64,000 nucleotides of DNA, from NCBI GenBank assembly GCA_016715105.1, contig JADKBO010000036.1:1-64000 (forward strand). Reading direction: 5' to 3'. This DNA comes from Saprospiraceae bacterium. Its GTDB lineage: Bacteria; Bacteroidota; Bacteroidia; Chitinophagales; Saprospiraceae. A program made the position numbers and the translations under genes. Below are positions 8,674-17,929 of the stretch, piece after piece (position 1 is the first letter of the stretch; each line of letters opens with the position of its first letter). Below the pieces are notes generated by a model, which saw only the letters and a program-made list of their open reading frames with translations, had not been told where the DNA came from and made no database searches.

Positions 8674-9573
8674 TCATTTTACAATATTTAGAACCTCCGA
8701 AAGATCAATTCGCAGACTGCTTGCAATAACTGATGGATCTATGCCATTTTTATATAATAGTTTGATAGCTTCCTCTTTTTGAAAAATAGCTTCCTCTTTG
8801 AGTTTCCGTTCTAACTCAGTCTCTCTGGTCAATTTACCAAAAGCAATGTCTAGGTCTCTATTGAAATCATCCTCCAATTTAGCCTTGTGTAATAATTCTG
8901 CTTCCAATGTCGCGGTGTGAAGTTTCATGATTAATTTTTTTAAAGCAGGTTCATTTATGTTATCGAAAATATCACTTTCCAAAATATACTGTAAATCATC
9001 GGACTTGACATTTTGTTGATCAAATATAGTTAACAACGCATTCAAACCGTGGTTTTGCTCTTCTTCTGACAAATTATCTATAAAAATGAAACAGGTTTCA
9101 TGCGTTAGTAGTTCCATGATTTCCTCACTTGATTGTACAACATCACCATTTAACATATCATGAAAGGACACTTTATTGTATACAACTGAGTTTTTTAAAT
9201 TCACCTTATAGCCAATGAAATAAATGCAAATAATCGGCAATGGTATAGGATCCAAATCCTTGATGTGATCGTATTTAATGTAGTTTTCCCCCATATATCG
9301 TCTGAACCTCATCACATCCGTGGGGTTTTTAGCTTTTTGCATTTCAATTAAGACCTTTTTGAGAGTGCCATCCTTCAATCGGATAATGGCCATAAAATCT
9401 ACTCTAATTGTTGTTAGTTTTTTACTGTCTGAATGGATGGCTTGTTCTTGTGGTAAGGGTAATAGTTCATTTATCTCAATTCCTAAAATTGTTGAAATAA
9501 TGGTTTTAGCCGATTCAACATCATCCATTAGATATTTGAATATGACATCATAAATAGGGTTTGCAATTTCCAT
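8674..9573 (-). CDS. Rpn/PD-(D/E)XK nuclease family transposase-like protein
   Basis: 299-residue protein of the PDDEXK_2/TIGR01784 family (Rpn-type recombination-promoting nuclease, often labelled transposase). The N-terminus MEIANPIYDVIFKYLMDD is typical. The nuclease core is visible as RVDFMAIIRLKDGTLKKVLI continuing to EMQKAK, giving the D...ExK-like signature at about residues 58-80. The C-terminal third is helical and charged and ends in GIDPSVIASSLRIDLSEVLN, a short helical tail common in this family. The frame is intact. An 83-bp piece of it is duplicated next to the RAYT remnant, which shows recombination at this spot. The upstream region to 9781 holds no other gene. Confidence 0.85.
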   Translation of the reverse strand: MEIANPIYDVIFKYLMDDVESAKTIISTILGIEINELLPLPQEQAIHSDSKKLTTIRVDFMAIIRLKDGTLKKVLIEMQKAKNPTDVMRFRRYMGENYIKYDHIKDLDPIPLPIICIYFIGYKVNLKNSVVYNKVSFHDMLNGDVVQSSEEIMELLTHETCFIFIDNLSEEEQNHGLNALLTIFDQQNVKSDDLQYILESDIFDNINEPALKKLIMKLHTATLEAELLHKAKLEDDFNRDLDIAFGKLTRETELERKLKEEAIFQKEEAIKLLYKNGIDPSVIASSLRIDLSEVLNIVK

Positions 9574-9781
9574 AGTTCTTTGTTTTCGAGTGCCAATTTA
9601 AGCATATTTTGTTTTTTCAAAAAGTAATTTTCATTAATTATTTGAAGACAATACTTGTTTGGAATAGTTGACTTAAATCACCTTCCATTCTGATATTCAT
9701 TAAAGTTATAAATTTCACTAATTGCTGAAAATAGAGTTGAATCCAATAGCTAACTTGCATCATTATTCAAATCAATCACAC

Positions 9782-12074
9782 ATGAAAACACATCAACTAT
9801 TCATTGCTCTTTTATTTATTGCAATAGTGGCTTGTAGTAAAAAAAATGACCGATTCCACAGTCAAGCAATCGTCAACGAATACTATGAACGCCAAGGAAA
9901 CCTTTGTCAATCAATTGCTCGCCAAAATGACATTGGAGGAAAAAATCGGACAAATGAATCAATACAATGGTTTTTGGGATGTAACGGGACCTCCACCGGC
10001 AAATGGTGGTGGAGCAGAAAAATATGCCAATCTCAAAGCTGGTTTGGTAGGCTCGATGCTCAATATCACTGGGGTGGATAGAGTCAGAAAATTGCAAGAA
10101 ATTGCTGTCAAAGAAACCAGATTGGGTATTCCTTTGATCTTTGGCCACGACGTCATACATGGTTTTAAGACACTTGCACCCATTCCATTGGCAGAAGCAG
10201 CTTCCTGGGACTTAAAAGCTATAGAAAAATCAGCGAGCGTTGCCGCTACCGAGGCATCTGCGGTAGGAATAAATTGGACTTTCGCACCGATGGTAGACAT
10301 TTCAAGGGACGCTAGATGGGGCAGAGTGATGGAAGGAGCTGGTGAGGATCCATATTTGGGAAGCCTCATAGGTGCAGCTAGGGTGAAGGGTTTTCAAGGG
10401 TCGAGTTTATCTGCTACCAATACCATAGCATCCTGTTTGAAACATTATGCGGGTTATGGTTTTGCAGAAGCTGGAAGAGATTATAATTCAGTGGACATGA
10501 GTAACAGTACCTTGCATAATGTCATATTGCCTCCATTCAAATTGGGAGTAGAAGCTGGTGCAGCATCAGTTATGAATGCTTTTAATGATTTAAATGGTGT
10601 CCCTGCCACAGCACATGCGTACATTCTCAAAGATATTTTAAAGAAAAAATGGGGTTTTAAAGGATTTGTGGTTTCTGACTGGGGAAGTATTGGCGAATTA
10701 GTGATCCATGGAGCTGCGAAAGATGGTGTGGAGGCTGCGATGTTGGCTGCAAATGCGGGTACTGATATGGACATGGAGTCTTATTTTTATCTCAATCACT
10801 TGCCACAATTGGTCAAGTCCGGAAAAGTTGCAGAATCAGATATAGACGATGCCGTGAGAAGAATCTTACAAGTAAAATATGACCTTGGATTATTTGAAGA
10901 TCCGTTTAAATATTGCGACGAAGCCAGACAAAAGGAAATGTTGTACAATCCTGCTCATAAAGCCGCGGTAAGAGACGTTGCTAAAAGATCGATCGTTTTG
11001 CTCAAAAACGAAGGCAATCTTTTGCCATTGAAAAGCGGATCCAAAGTAGCGGTGATTGGTCCACATGTAAAAGACAAAAACAGTCCTTTGGGTAGCTGGC
11101 GTATTGGATCAGATGATAACACTGCGGTTTCTCTTTGGGAAGGATTGGAACCATATAAATCTGTGAATTGGTCTTATGCCATGGGTGTAAAACTCACCAA
11201 TTCACCAGCAACTTTCCAGGAAGAAGTTGATCTCAATATGAAAGACACCACAGGTTTTGCACAGGCAATAGCAGTTGCCAGAGCTTCAGATGTAGTCATT
11301 CTCAACATCGGAGAACATGGCTTTATGTCTGGCGAAGGCCGCAGCCGAACCCAAATCAACATTCCTGGCTTGCAAGAAGACTTAATGAAAGCCATTTATG
11401 CAGTGAATAAAAATATCATTTTGGTTTTGCAAACTGGAAGACCTTTGGACCTCTACTGGGCAGATCAAAACATTCCAGCCATTGTTTTGGCTTGGCATTT
11501 GGGTTCTGAAAGCGGTAACGCCATCGCAGACGTTTTGATGGGGCAATATAACCCTGCTGGGAAATTGCCAATGACTTTTCCAAGAAATGTTGGGCAAGTG
11601 CCGATCTATTATAACATTAAAAATACGGGTCGACCAAATGGTTATGCAGATAATCCTAAGATGGTTTTTTGGTCGCATTATAGTGATTCAGAAAAAACGC
11701 CTTTATACCCCTTTGGTTATGGACTTTCCTACACGAAATTTGATTATTCTGGCCTTACTGTTTCCAAAAATCTGCAAGGTGGGATAAACGCAACCATTAC
11801 TTTGAAAAATGTAGGGCAACTTGCAGGGGAAGAAGTGGTACAATTATACATCAGAGACAAGGTCGCAAAGGTAACTAGGCCAATAAAAGAACTCAAAGAT
11901 TTTGTAAAAGTAAATCTCAAACCTGGAGAATCAAAGATGATTACCTTTGATTTAACAAGATCTGATTTGTCGTACTTGGATGACAACGGTAATCCAGTGT
12001 TTGAATCTGGAGCATTTGACATCATGGTTGGCACTAACAGCAGCAATGTCATGACTGCAACGATTGACCTTTAA
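9782..12074 (+). CDS. GH3 beta-glucosidase/beta-xylosidase, BglX-like lipoprotein (frameshift at A8)
   Basis: Glycoside hydrolase family 3, removing terminal beta-glucose or beta-xylose from oligosaccharides. The start at 9782 gives an SpII lipoprotein signal (MKTHQLFIALLFIAIVACSK), so it is predicted to be membrane-anchored in the periplasm or at the surface. The signal and the catalytic body are in different frames, separated by the A8 run at 9839-9846; A7 would join them. From codon 9846 the body shows MTLEEKIGQM, the RWGRVMEGAGEDPYLGS substrate loop, KHYAGYG, and the nucleophile motif GFVVSDWGS (Asp at about residue 278). The C-terminal GH3_C and fibronectin-like domains are complete (YPFGYGLSYTKFDYS, GEEVVQLYIRD). 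A strong hairpin follows the gene. It precedes the SSS symporter and probably belongs with the xylan genes. Confidence 0.88.
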
Positions 12075-12101
12075 AGGAAAGGAATTAAAATATAAGTTAT
12101 T

Positions 12102-12140
12102 TGTAGAAGAATGCTGGTGTTTGCCCAGCATTTTTCTACA
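12102..12140 (+). terminator. Hairpin downstream of the GH3 gene
   Basis: 16-bp stem with one mismatch (12102-12117 with 12125-12140) and a 7-nt loop, 28 nt after the GH3 stop codon. No T tract follows it, but T5 lies within the 3' arm. A terminator or mRNA-stabilising hairpin. The rest of the gap to 12467 holds no recognisable gene; a TAACTTTG -7-like element lies near 12359. Confidence 0.6.
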
Positions 12141-12467
12141 ATAACATTCCCATTGATCTTTCATACCTACAGTGGTAGACACACATCCCTCATCTTTAGA
12201 TTTTTTTAAAATTACTTCAGAAACATTGTTTTAAAAAGATTGCGCCTCATCAATGGATTGGTTTGCCAAAAAAGTTTTTCTTACTAGTAATTAAAGATGA
12301 AATGTAATTTTTTTAACGAAAATAAAATGAAGGCCCATAATCCTTTCATTGTAGAAAATAACTTTGTTTATTTGTCTGCCTTTTAACACACAATAGCTTT
12401 GAAATGCTTGCAAGAAAGTAATTGTGAGGTAAGTATTTTTTTCAAATTCAAATCAAAACACGTAAAG

Positions 12468-14084
12468 ATGACAACTTTTTCAACACTGGATTGGGTTGTT
12501 TTGGGGGGTTATTTTTTTATTCTTTTGGCCATTGCATATTGGGTCACAAGACAGAAAAATGATACAACAGAAGACTATTTCCTGGCAGGTAAAAACATTG
12601 GCTGGTTTGTAATCGGCGCTTCTATTTTTGCATCAAACATTGGTTCTGAACACGTTGTGGGTCTTGCAGGAACTGGGGCAGAATCAGGGATGCCCATGGC
12701 TCATTATGAACTTCACGCATGGATTGTCTTATTATTAGGCTGGTTATTTTTGCCATTTTACATGAGGAGTGGGGCTTTTACAATGCCTGAATTTTTGGAA
12801 AAAAGATTTGACTCTAGGTCTAGGTGGTTTTTATCCATTTTTTCTATTTTTGGATATGTACTCACCAAAGTCAGTGTCACGATTTATGCAGGAGGTATCG
12901 TTGTTTCTCAATTGTTGAATATTCCATTTCTATATGGAGCTATAGGCATTGTGATTCTGACAGGTGCTTATACCGTTCTCGGAGGTATGCGCGCTGTTGT
13001 CTATACAGAAACTTTTCAAACAGTTATTCTCATTGTTGGGTCTTTGATCATCATGATTTTGGGTTTGCAAGCTGTAGGAGGTTTTGCAGAACTCAAAGCC
13101 ACAGTTGGGTCAGAACATTTCAATATGTGGAGGCCGTCTTCAGATAAAGAATATCCTTGGACTGGAATGGTATTTGGAGGAGCAATCGTGGGTATATGGT
13201 ATTGGTGTACGGATCAATACATTGTACAAAGAACATTAGCTGCCCACAACATCCAAATCGGTAGAAGGGGTGCGATATTTGGAGCATACCTCAAGATATT
13301 GCCAATTTTTATTTTCCTATTACCCGGTATTATTGCCTACGGCCTAAAGCAAAAAGGTTTGTTGGAATATGACAGATCAGATGAAGTATTTCCTGCATTG
13401 GTGCAATCTTTATTGCCTTCGGGCTTGAAAGGGCTGGTTGCAGGTGGATTGATGGCAGCTTTGATGTCGTCTCTTGCATCTGTGTTTAATTCAGCATCTA
13501 CATTATTTACGGTAGACATCTTTAAGAAATTAAATCCGAATACTCCTGAGAAGAGGTTGGTCAATATTGGAAAATTTGCAACTGGTATCATTGTAGTTCT
13601 TGGTATGTTGTGGATTCCGATCATGCAAAAGATTGGTGGCGGTGTATTGTATAATTATTTGCAAAGCGTACAATCTTATATTGCACCACCGATCACTTGT
13701 GTGTTTCTTTTAGGAATTCTCTGGAAAAGAATCAATGCCCAAGGTGCAATTGCAACTTTGTTTTTTGGCTTATTGATGGGTACATTGAGAATCATTGCAG
13801 AGTTAACCATACAAGAAGGTGGAAGTGGTTTTATGTACAATTTTGCAACCATCAACTTTGCACACATGGCAATTTTTATGTTCCTAGCTTGTTCTGTGGT
13901 TTGTGTGGTTGTAAGTTTACTTACTAGTCCTCCATCAGAAGCACAAATTGCAGGTCTTACTTTTGGAACATTGACTGCCGAACAAAAAGCAGAAGCTCGA
14001 AGCAGTTATTCTAAAGCTGATCTAATAGTGTCAGTAGTTCTGGTTATAGTAATCATCAGCATATTGTCTTATTTCGTAGGATAG
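12468..14084 (+). CDS. Sodium:solute symporter (SSS/SGLT-like sugar transporter)
   Basis: Sodium-coupled symporter of the SSS family, SGLT/sugar branch. The protein is about 538 residues from the ATG at 12468, chosen because the preceding 23 in-frame codons are charged and lack the hydrophobic start of the family. About 14 membrane helices are visible. Sugar-branch hallmarks are DYFLAGKNIGWFVIGASIFA, the SNIGSEHVVGLAGTGA segment in helix 2, EFLEKRFDSRSRW, and DQYIVQRTLAA. The substrate is probably a monosaccharide released by neighbouring glycosidases, but it cannot be read from the sequence. It sits between the GH3 gene and the convergent LacI gene and has its own terminator. Confidence 0.9.
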   Translation: MTTFSTLDWVVLGGYFFILLAIAYWVTRQKNDTTEDYFLAGKNIGWFVIGASIFASNIGSEHVVGLAGTGAESGMPMAHYELHAWIVLLLGWLFLPFYMRSGAFTMPEFLEKRFDSRSRWFLSIFSIFGYVLTKVSVTIYAGGIVVSQLLNIPFLYGAIGIVILTGAYTVLGGMRAVVYTETFQTVILIVGSLIIMILGLQAVGGFAELKATVGSEHFNMWRPSSDKEYPWTGMVFGGAIVGIWYWCTDQYIVQRTLAAHNIQIGRRGAIFGAYLKILPIFIFLLPGIIAYGLKQKGLLEYDRSDEVFPALVQSLLPSGLKGLVAGGLMAALMSSLASVFNSASTLFTVDIFKKLNPNTPEKRLVNIGKFATGIIVVLGMLWIPIMQKIGGGVLYNYLQSVQSYIAPPITCVFLLGILWKRINAQGAIATLFFGLLMGTLRIIAELTIQEGGSGFMYNFATINFAHMAIFMFLACSVVCVVVSLLTSPPSEAQIAGLTFGTLTAEQKAEARSSYSKADLIVSVVLVIVIISILSYFVG

Positions 14085-14104
14085 TATGTAAAGATATATG
14101 AATT

Positions 14105-14142
14105 AAAAAAGGTGGTTGACTACATGGTTAACCACCTTTTTT
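14105..14142 (+). terminator. Bidirectional rho-independent terminator
   Basis: Stem GGTGGTT (14111-14117) with AACCACC (14130-14136), followed by T6 on the plus strand and preceded by A6, which gives a T tract on the minus strand. It lies between the convergent symporter and LacI genes and can serve both. Confidence 0.9.
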
Positions 14143-14209
14143 AGTTTATATGCTCTTGTATGAACAAGATGTCTCTAAAAGGCCTGCAGAATTTTTGTCT
14201 GAAAATTAA

Positions 14210-15274
14210 TTATCCGATGTTTGATTTTAAAGGCTTCATTTGTTTTATTTTTCTGTCGGTCGATCCTCTTTGCACCACATAAGTGTCTAAAGTGGTAGTT
14301 GCAATTTTATAATCTTTTTCCAATGCAAGCAGGACTTGTGCAACCGCATATTCGCCCAGTTTTTCAGCAGGGTGATGAATGGTAGAAAGTGTAGGGTTGA
14401 TCAATTGACAAATAGGGTCATCATTAAATCCAATGATGGCAATGTCTTCAGGAACATTATAACCCTGTGATATCAAATATTTCATTGCACTTACAGCAAC
14501 GGTATCATTTGCACAAAAAATCCCATCTGGGATGACATCCAATGTCAATAATTGCTCAGCCAGTCGTTTACCTTCGTCTGCACTCAACTGATTGGCATAG
14601 ATGATCAACTCTTCCCCTTCATAAAGGTTATTCTTTTTTAATGCAGCCTTGTATCCAAAACATCGGTCTTCATATAGGGTCTGATGAGGAAGTCCACCAA
14701 AATGTGCTATTCTTTTGCAACCCTGATCTATCAAATGTTGCGTTGCATCAAACCCAGCATTGAAATTATTGATATTGACCATAGAAACGTTACTTTTTTT
14801 CGGAATCCTATCTGCAAAAATGACGGGCATGCCATTGTCCAAAAACAAATCAAAGTGACTATAGTCGTTGGTTTCCATCGCTAAAGAAACGATCAAGGCA
14901 GATACTCTTATACCATACAGCATCTTGAGATTTGCCTTTTCCATTTCAATATCATCATGCGTTTGAGTAATGATGACTTGGTAACCTGCTTCTTTGGCTG
15001 CTTTTTCTGCTCCGGCGATCAGAGAAGAGATAAAAGGCCTATTGATCCAAGTAACCATTATTCCAATAGTACTTGACTTATTGGTTCTGAGTGAGGAGGC
15101 AATGACATTGGTTCTATAACCTTTTTCCTTTGCGAGTTTCCTTACAGCTTTTTTGGTTTCTGCACCTATGCTGAAATGATCATTCAATGCCCTTGAAACC
15201 GTGGAAGCTGAAATCTTTAGCTCACTGGCAAGATCATAAATGGTGATATCTTTCTTTTTGTCCTCTTGAGACAT
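14210..15274 (-). CDS. LacI family transcriptional regulator
   Basis: 354-residue LacI/GalR-type repressor. The N-terminal helix-turn-helix reads ITIYDLASELKISASTVSRA (about residues 10-29) with the hinge region KGYRTNVIASSLRTNKS. A periplasmic-binding-protein-like sensor domain follows (STIGIMVTWINRPFISSLIA, PDGIFCANDTVAVSAMKYL, IGFNDDPICQLINPTLSTI). It is divergent from the glucuronate operon across a 446-bp intergenic region, the usual arrangement for a local repressor. A palindrome AATCGATT just downstream of the predicted operon promoter is a candidate operator. The effector is not known; a uronate or derivative is plausible by context. Confidence 0.92.
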   Translation of the reverse strand: MSQEDKKKDITIYDLASELKISASTVSRALNDHFSIGAETKKAVRKLAKEKGYRTNVIASSLRTNKSSTIGIMVTWINRPFISSLIAGAEKAAKEAGYQVIITQTHDDIEMEKANLKMLYGIRVSALIVSLAMETNDYSHFDLFLDNGMPVIFADRIPKKSNVSMVNINNFNAGFDATQHLIDQGCKRIAHFGGLPHQTLYEDRCFGYKAALKKNNLYEGEELIIYANQLSADEGKRLAEQLLTLDVIPDGIFCANDTVAVSAMKYLISQGYNVPEDIAIIGFNDDPICQLINPTLSTIHHPAEKLGEYAVAQVLLALEKDYKIATTTLDTYVVQRGSTDRKIKQMKPLKSNIG

Positions 15275-15554
15275 ATAAACGTTGCTTTAAAATGAAGTTG
15301 TTATTATCAAATATTTTCCAAAAATAATTGAATACAATGTAATGAAAGGTATATTGTGTTGATAATAATATAAAAATTTAACACAAATAATCAACAAAAC
15401 ATAAATTCTGTATCAAATTTATTCTAGAAAATATTATTTAGAGATTCGTGTTATGTTTAATCGAAGTTTTAGGTAATATGTAGTCCGCATTTCAAGTTTT
15501 TATAATCAGATTCTTTTTGGAAAAAAGGCTAATTTGAGTTAATTTTTAGAATAA

Positions 15555-15585
15555 TTTGGATGCCAAATAGAGAATGTTATTTTTG
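15555..15585 (+). promoter_or_regulatory. Predicted Bacteroidota-type promoter of the glucuronate operon
   Basis: TTTG at 15555-15558, 19-nt spacer, TATTTTTG at 15578-15585. This fits the Bacteroidota housekeeping consensus TTTG-N19-TAnnTTTG exactly. Transcription would start near 15592, leaving a leader of about 130 nt before the eda gene. Confidence 0.6.
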
Positions 15586-15600
15586 TAATTTTAAAATTTA

Positions 15601-15608
15601 AATCGATT
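15601..15608. promoter_or_regulatory. Candidate LacI-type operator (AATCGATT)
   Basis: Perfect 8-bp palindrome with a central CG, as in many LacI-family operators. It sits about 10-17 nt downstream of the predicted transcription start of the glucuronate operon and the divergent regulator is LacI-type. No second copy was found nearby, so support is limited. Confidence 0.35.
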
Positions 15609-15720
15609 GCGTAAACCTATTCTTCTCTGCAGAAAAAATCATACATGAGATTTTTTTAACTTTATTTTTTAGAAAAAGAAAAGGATAATTTCTTTCGTTT
15701 GACATTTAATAGGACATAAT

Positions 15721-16391
15721 ATGGCAAAATTTACAAGGATTCAAGTATACCAAGGGATGTATGAAACGGGTATGGTTCCCGTCTTTTATCATCAAAAAAC
15801 AGAAATTGCAAAATCAGTACTCAAGGCTTGTTACGAAGGAGGCGCTCGATGTTTTGAATTCACCAATCGAGGTGACAAAGCTCATGAGGTTTTTGGCGAA
15901 TTAATTGACTGGGTAAGAAAAGAATTGCCGGAAATGATGTTGGGGGTAGGTTCGATCGTAGACGCGCCTACAGCTGCCATGTATTTGCAATTGGGCGCAG
16001 ATTTTATCGTTTTCCCAATTTTGGTAGATGAAGTCATAAAAGTTTGTAACATTCGCAAAGTGGCAGTTTCCCTGGTTGTGGATCATTGACAGAAATAGCC
16101 CGAGCGCATGAGTTGGGCGTGGAAGTTGTAAAGATTTTTCCAGCACTCCAAGTTGGAGGTCCGGAATTTATAAAAGCAGTAAGTGGTCCAATGCCTTATG
16201 TCTCCATCATGCCGACGGGTGGTGTGAGTCCTGATGAAGAAAACATCAAACAATGGATCTCTGCAGGAGCATTTTGTGTAGGAATGGGTTCAAATTTGAT
16301 GGTGAAAAATGCAGAAGGGGGATTTGATCTTGAAAAAATATCGGAATTGACAAAAAACTGTCTACACTCGGTTAAAAAATATAGAAAGTAG
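15721..16391 (+). CDS. eda: KDPG/KHG aldolase, Eda-type (frameshifted)
   Basis: 2-dehydro-3-deoxy-phosphogluconate aldolase, splitting KDPG to pyruvate and glyceraldehyde 3-phosphate, the last step of uronate degradation. The first part (to about 16066) carries the catalytic glutamate region ARCFEFTNRGDKAHEV and LGADFIVFPILVDEV. The second part carries PGCGSLTEIARAHELG, the Schiff-base lysine in EVVKIFPALQVGG, and MPTGGVSPDEENIKQW. The two parts are in different frames. One more T in the T3 run at 16067-16069 would join them as RKVAVFPGCGS, giving about 222 residues, normal for the family. It is the first gene of the operon; its stop TAG shares one base with the GTG start of the transporter. 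Confidence 0.85.
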
Positions 16392-17929
16392 TGCAAACAT
16401 CCAAATATCGTTATCGCATTCTTGCACTACTTTTTGTTGCCACTACCATCAACTACATGGATAGGAGCATCATTGGTGTTTTAGGACCCACCTTGCAATA
16501 TAAGGTATTCAACTGGTCTGATGTTGATTATGCGAATATCAATATTTCTTTCAAAGTAGCATATGCTTTGGGAATGTTATCGATGGGAGCTGTCATTGAT
16601 AAACTTGGCTCTCGCTTGGGTTATGCGGTTTCTATAATTATTTGGAGCGTATTTGGAATGTTACATGCAGTAATCCAACCCGCGTTTGGTTTGATAGGAT
16701 TTATTTTGGCCAGATTTGGACTCGGTTTGGGTGAAGCAGGCAATTTTCCTGCAGCCATCAAAACCGTTGCAGAATGGTTTCCCAAAAATGATCGAGCCTT
16801 TGCGACAGGAATTTTTAATGCAGGTTCTAATGTTGGTGCCATACTTGCCCCACTGGCCATACCATTGGTAGTCGCAAGCAACGGAGATAATTGGCAATAT
16901 GCGTTTTTGCTCACTGGCGTTTTTAGTCTCATTTGGGTGATTTTGTGGTTGCGTTTTTATAAAAGTCCGGAATTACACCCCAAAGTAAGCGCAGATGAAT
17001 TAAAATACATTCAATCAGGTCAAAACCTAGATACAGGAATAGAGTTAGAAAAATTAAATTGGAGGAAGGTTTTGCCGCTGAGAGAAACTTGGGCTTTTGC
17101 CATTGGTAAAATAACAGATGCAGCTTGGTGGTTTTATCTGTTTTGGGGCGGAAAATTTCTATTTGATCAATTTGGTCTTAACATCAAAAAACTCGCTCTT
17201 CCACTGATGGTCATTTATTTGATCGCAGATGTTGGAAGTATTGCGGGTGGTTGGGTTTCAAAATATTTCATTGATAAAGGTTGGTCAATCAACAAGGCTA
17301 GGAAAACAACCTTGTTCTTATGTACTCTTTTTATCCTTCCAGTCATGTTTACTACCCAAATCAAAACCTCATTTACAGTAAATGACCAATTATTGGCAAA
17401 GATGGCTTCGGCTACCATCACAGAAACGATCAATGATGAAGAAGTGGAAGTTGCGGTACCTGCAGAAGTCCTTACTAAACTTGAAATTTTGAAAGGCAAC
17501 ACCTACGATAATGCCAGGTCTTTTAACTCAGCAATTAAATCGGCTTTGGGAACTGAATATGCCTCTAAAATGGAAAATAATTTGATGGATGGGGCACGCT
17601 CTAATAATTGGTATTGGTTGGCAGTACTCATAATTGCCTTTGCAGCTGGCGGACATCAGGCTTTTTCCGCAAATTTATTTACTATTCCTTCAGACTTGTT
17701 TCCAAAAAGAGCCGTTGCTTCTGTTGTAGGAATTGGTGGAATGATTGGAGCATTATCTGGACTTGTAGCTGATTTTAGTTTAGGTCAAATCCTACAAGCT
17801 AGCGGCACTGCTGGTTATTTCTTTGCATTTCTAGGTGCAGGATTGGTTTACCTCATTTGTTTGGCAATCATTCACTTTTTGACTCCCAATATGACACCAC
17901 TCAATGATAATTTGAAAAAACAGATATGA
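16391..17929 (+). CDS. MFS hexuronate transporter, ExuT-like
   Basis: Major facilitator of the anion:cation symporter group that includes E. coli ExuT, predicted to import glucuronate or galacturonate. 512 residues with 12 predicted helices. The family signature ATTINYMDRSIIGVLGPTLQ is at the N-terminus and GLGEAGNFPAAIKTVAEWFP in the first half. The start is GTG at 16391, overlapping the eda stop codon. A hydrophilic stretch of about 85 residues (roughly 322-405) between the seventh and eighth helices is longer than in the enterobacterial protein. The end overlaps the GH67 start by four bases (ATGA). Gene order with eda, GH67 and uxuA supports uronate import. Confidence 0.88.
   Translation: MQTSKYRYRILALLFVATTINYMDRSIIGVLGPTLQYKVFNWSDVDYANINISFKVAYALGMLSMGAVIDKLGSRLGYAVSIIIWSVFGMLHAVIQPAFGLIGFILARFGLGLGEAGNFPAAIKTVAEWFPKNDRAFATGIFNAGSNVGAILAPLAIPLVVASNGDNWQYAFLLTGVFSLIWVILWLRFYKSPELHPKVSADELKYIQSGQNLDTGIELEKLNWRKVLPLRETWAFAIGKITDAAWWFYLFWGGKFLFDQFGLNIKKLALPLMVIYLIADVGSIAGGWVSKYFIDKGWSINKARKTTLFLCTLFILPVMFTTQIKTSFTVNDQLLAKMASATITETINDEEVEVAVPAEVLTKLEILKGNTYDNARSFNSAIKSALGTEYASKMENNLMDGARSNNWYWLAVLIIAFAAGGHQAFSANLFTIPSDLFPKRAVASVVGIGGMIGALSGLVADFSLGQILQASGTAGYFFAFLGAGLVYLICLAIIHFLTPNMTPLNDNLKKQI

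Noticed and set aside
7835..9573. Defence island built on Rpn and RAYT
   Set aside because: No restriction, abortive infection or other defence genes accompany them; a transposon remnant next to a nuclease gene explains the region.
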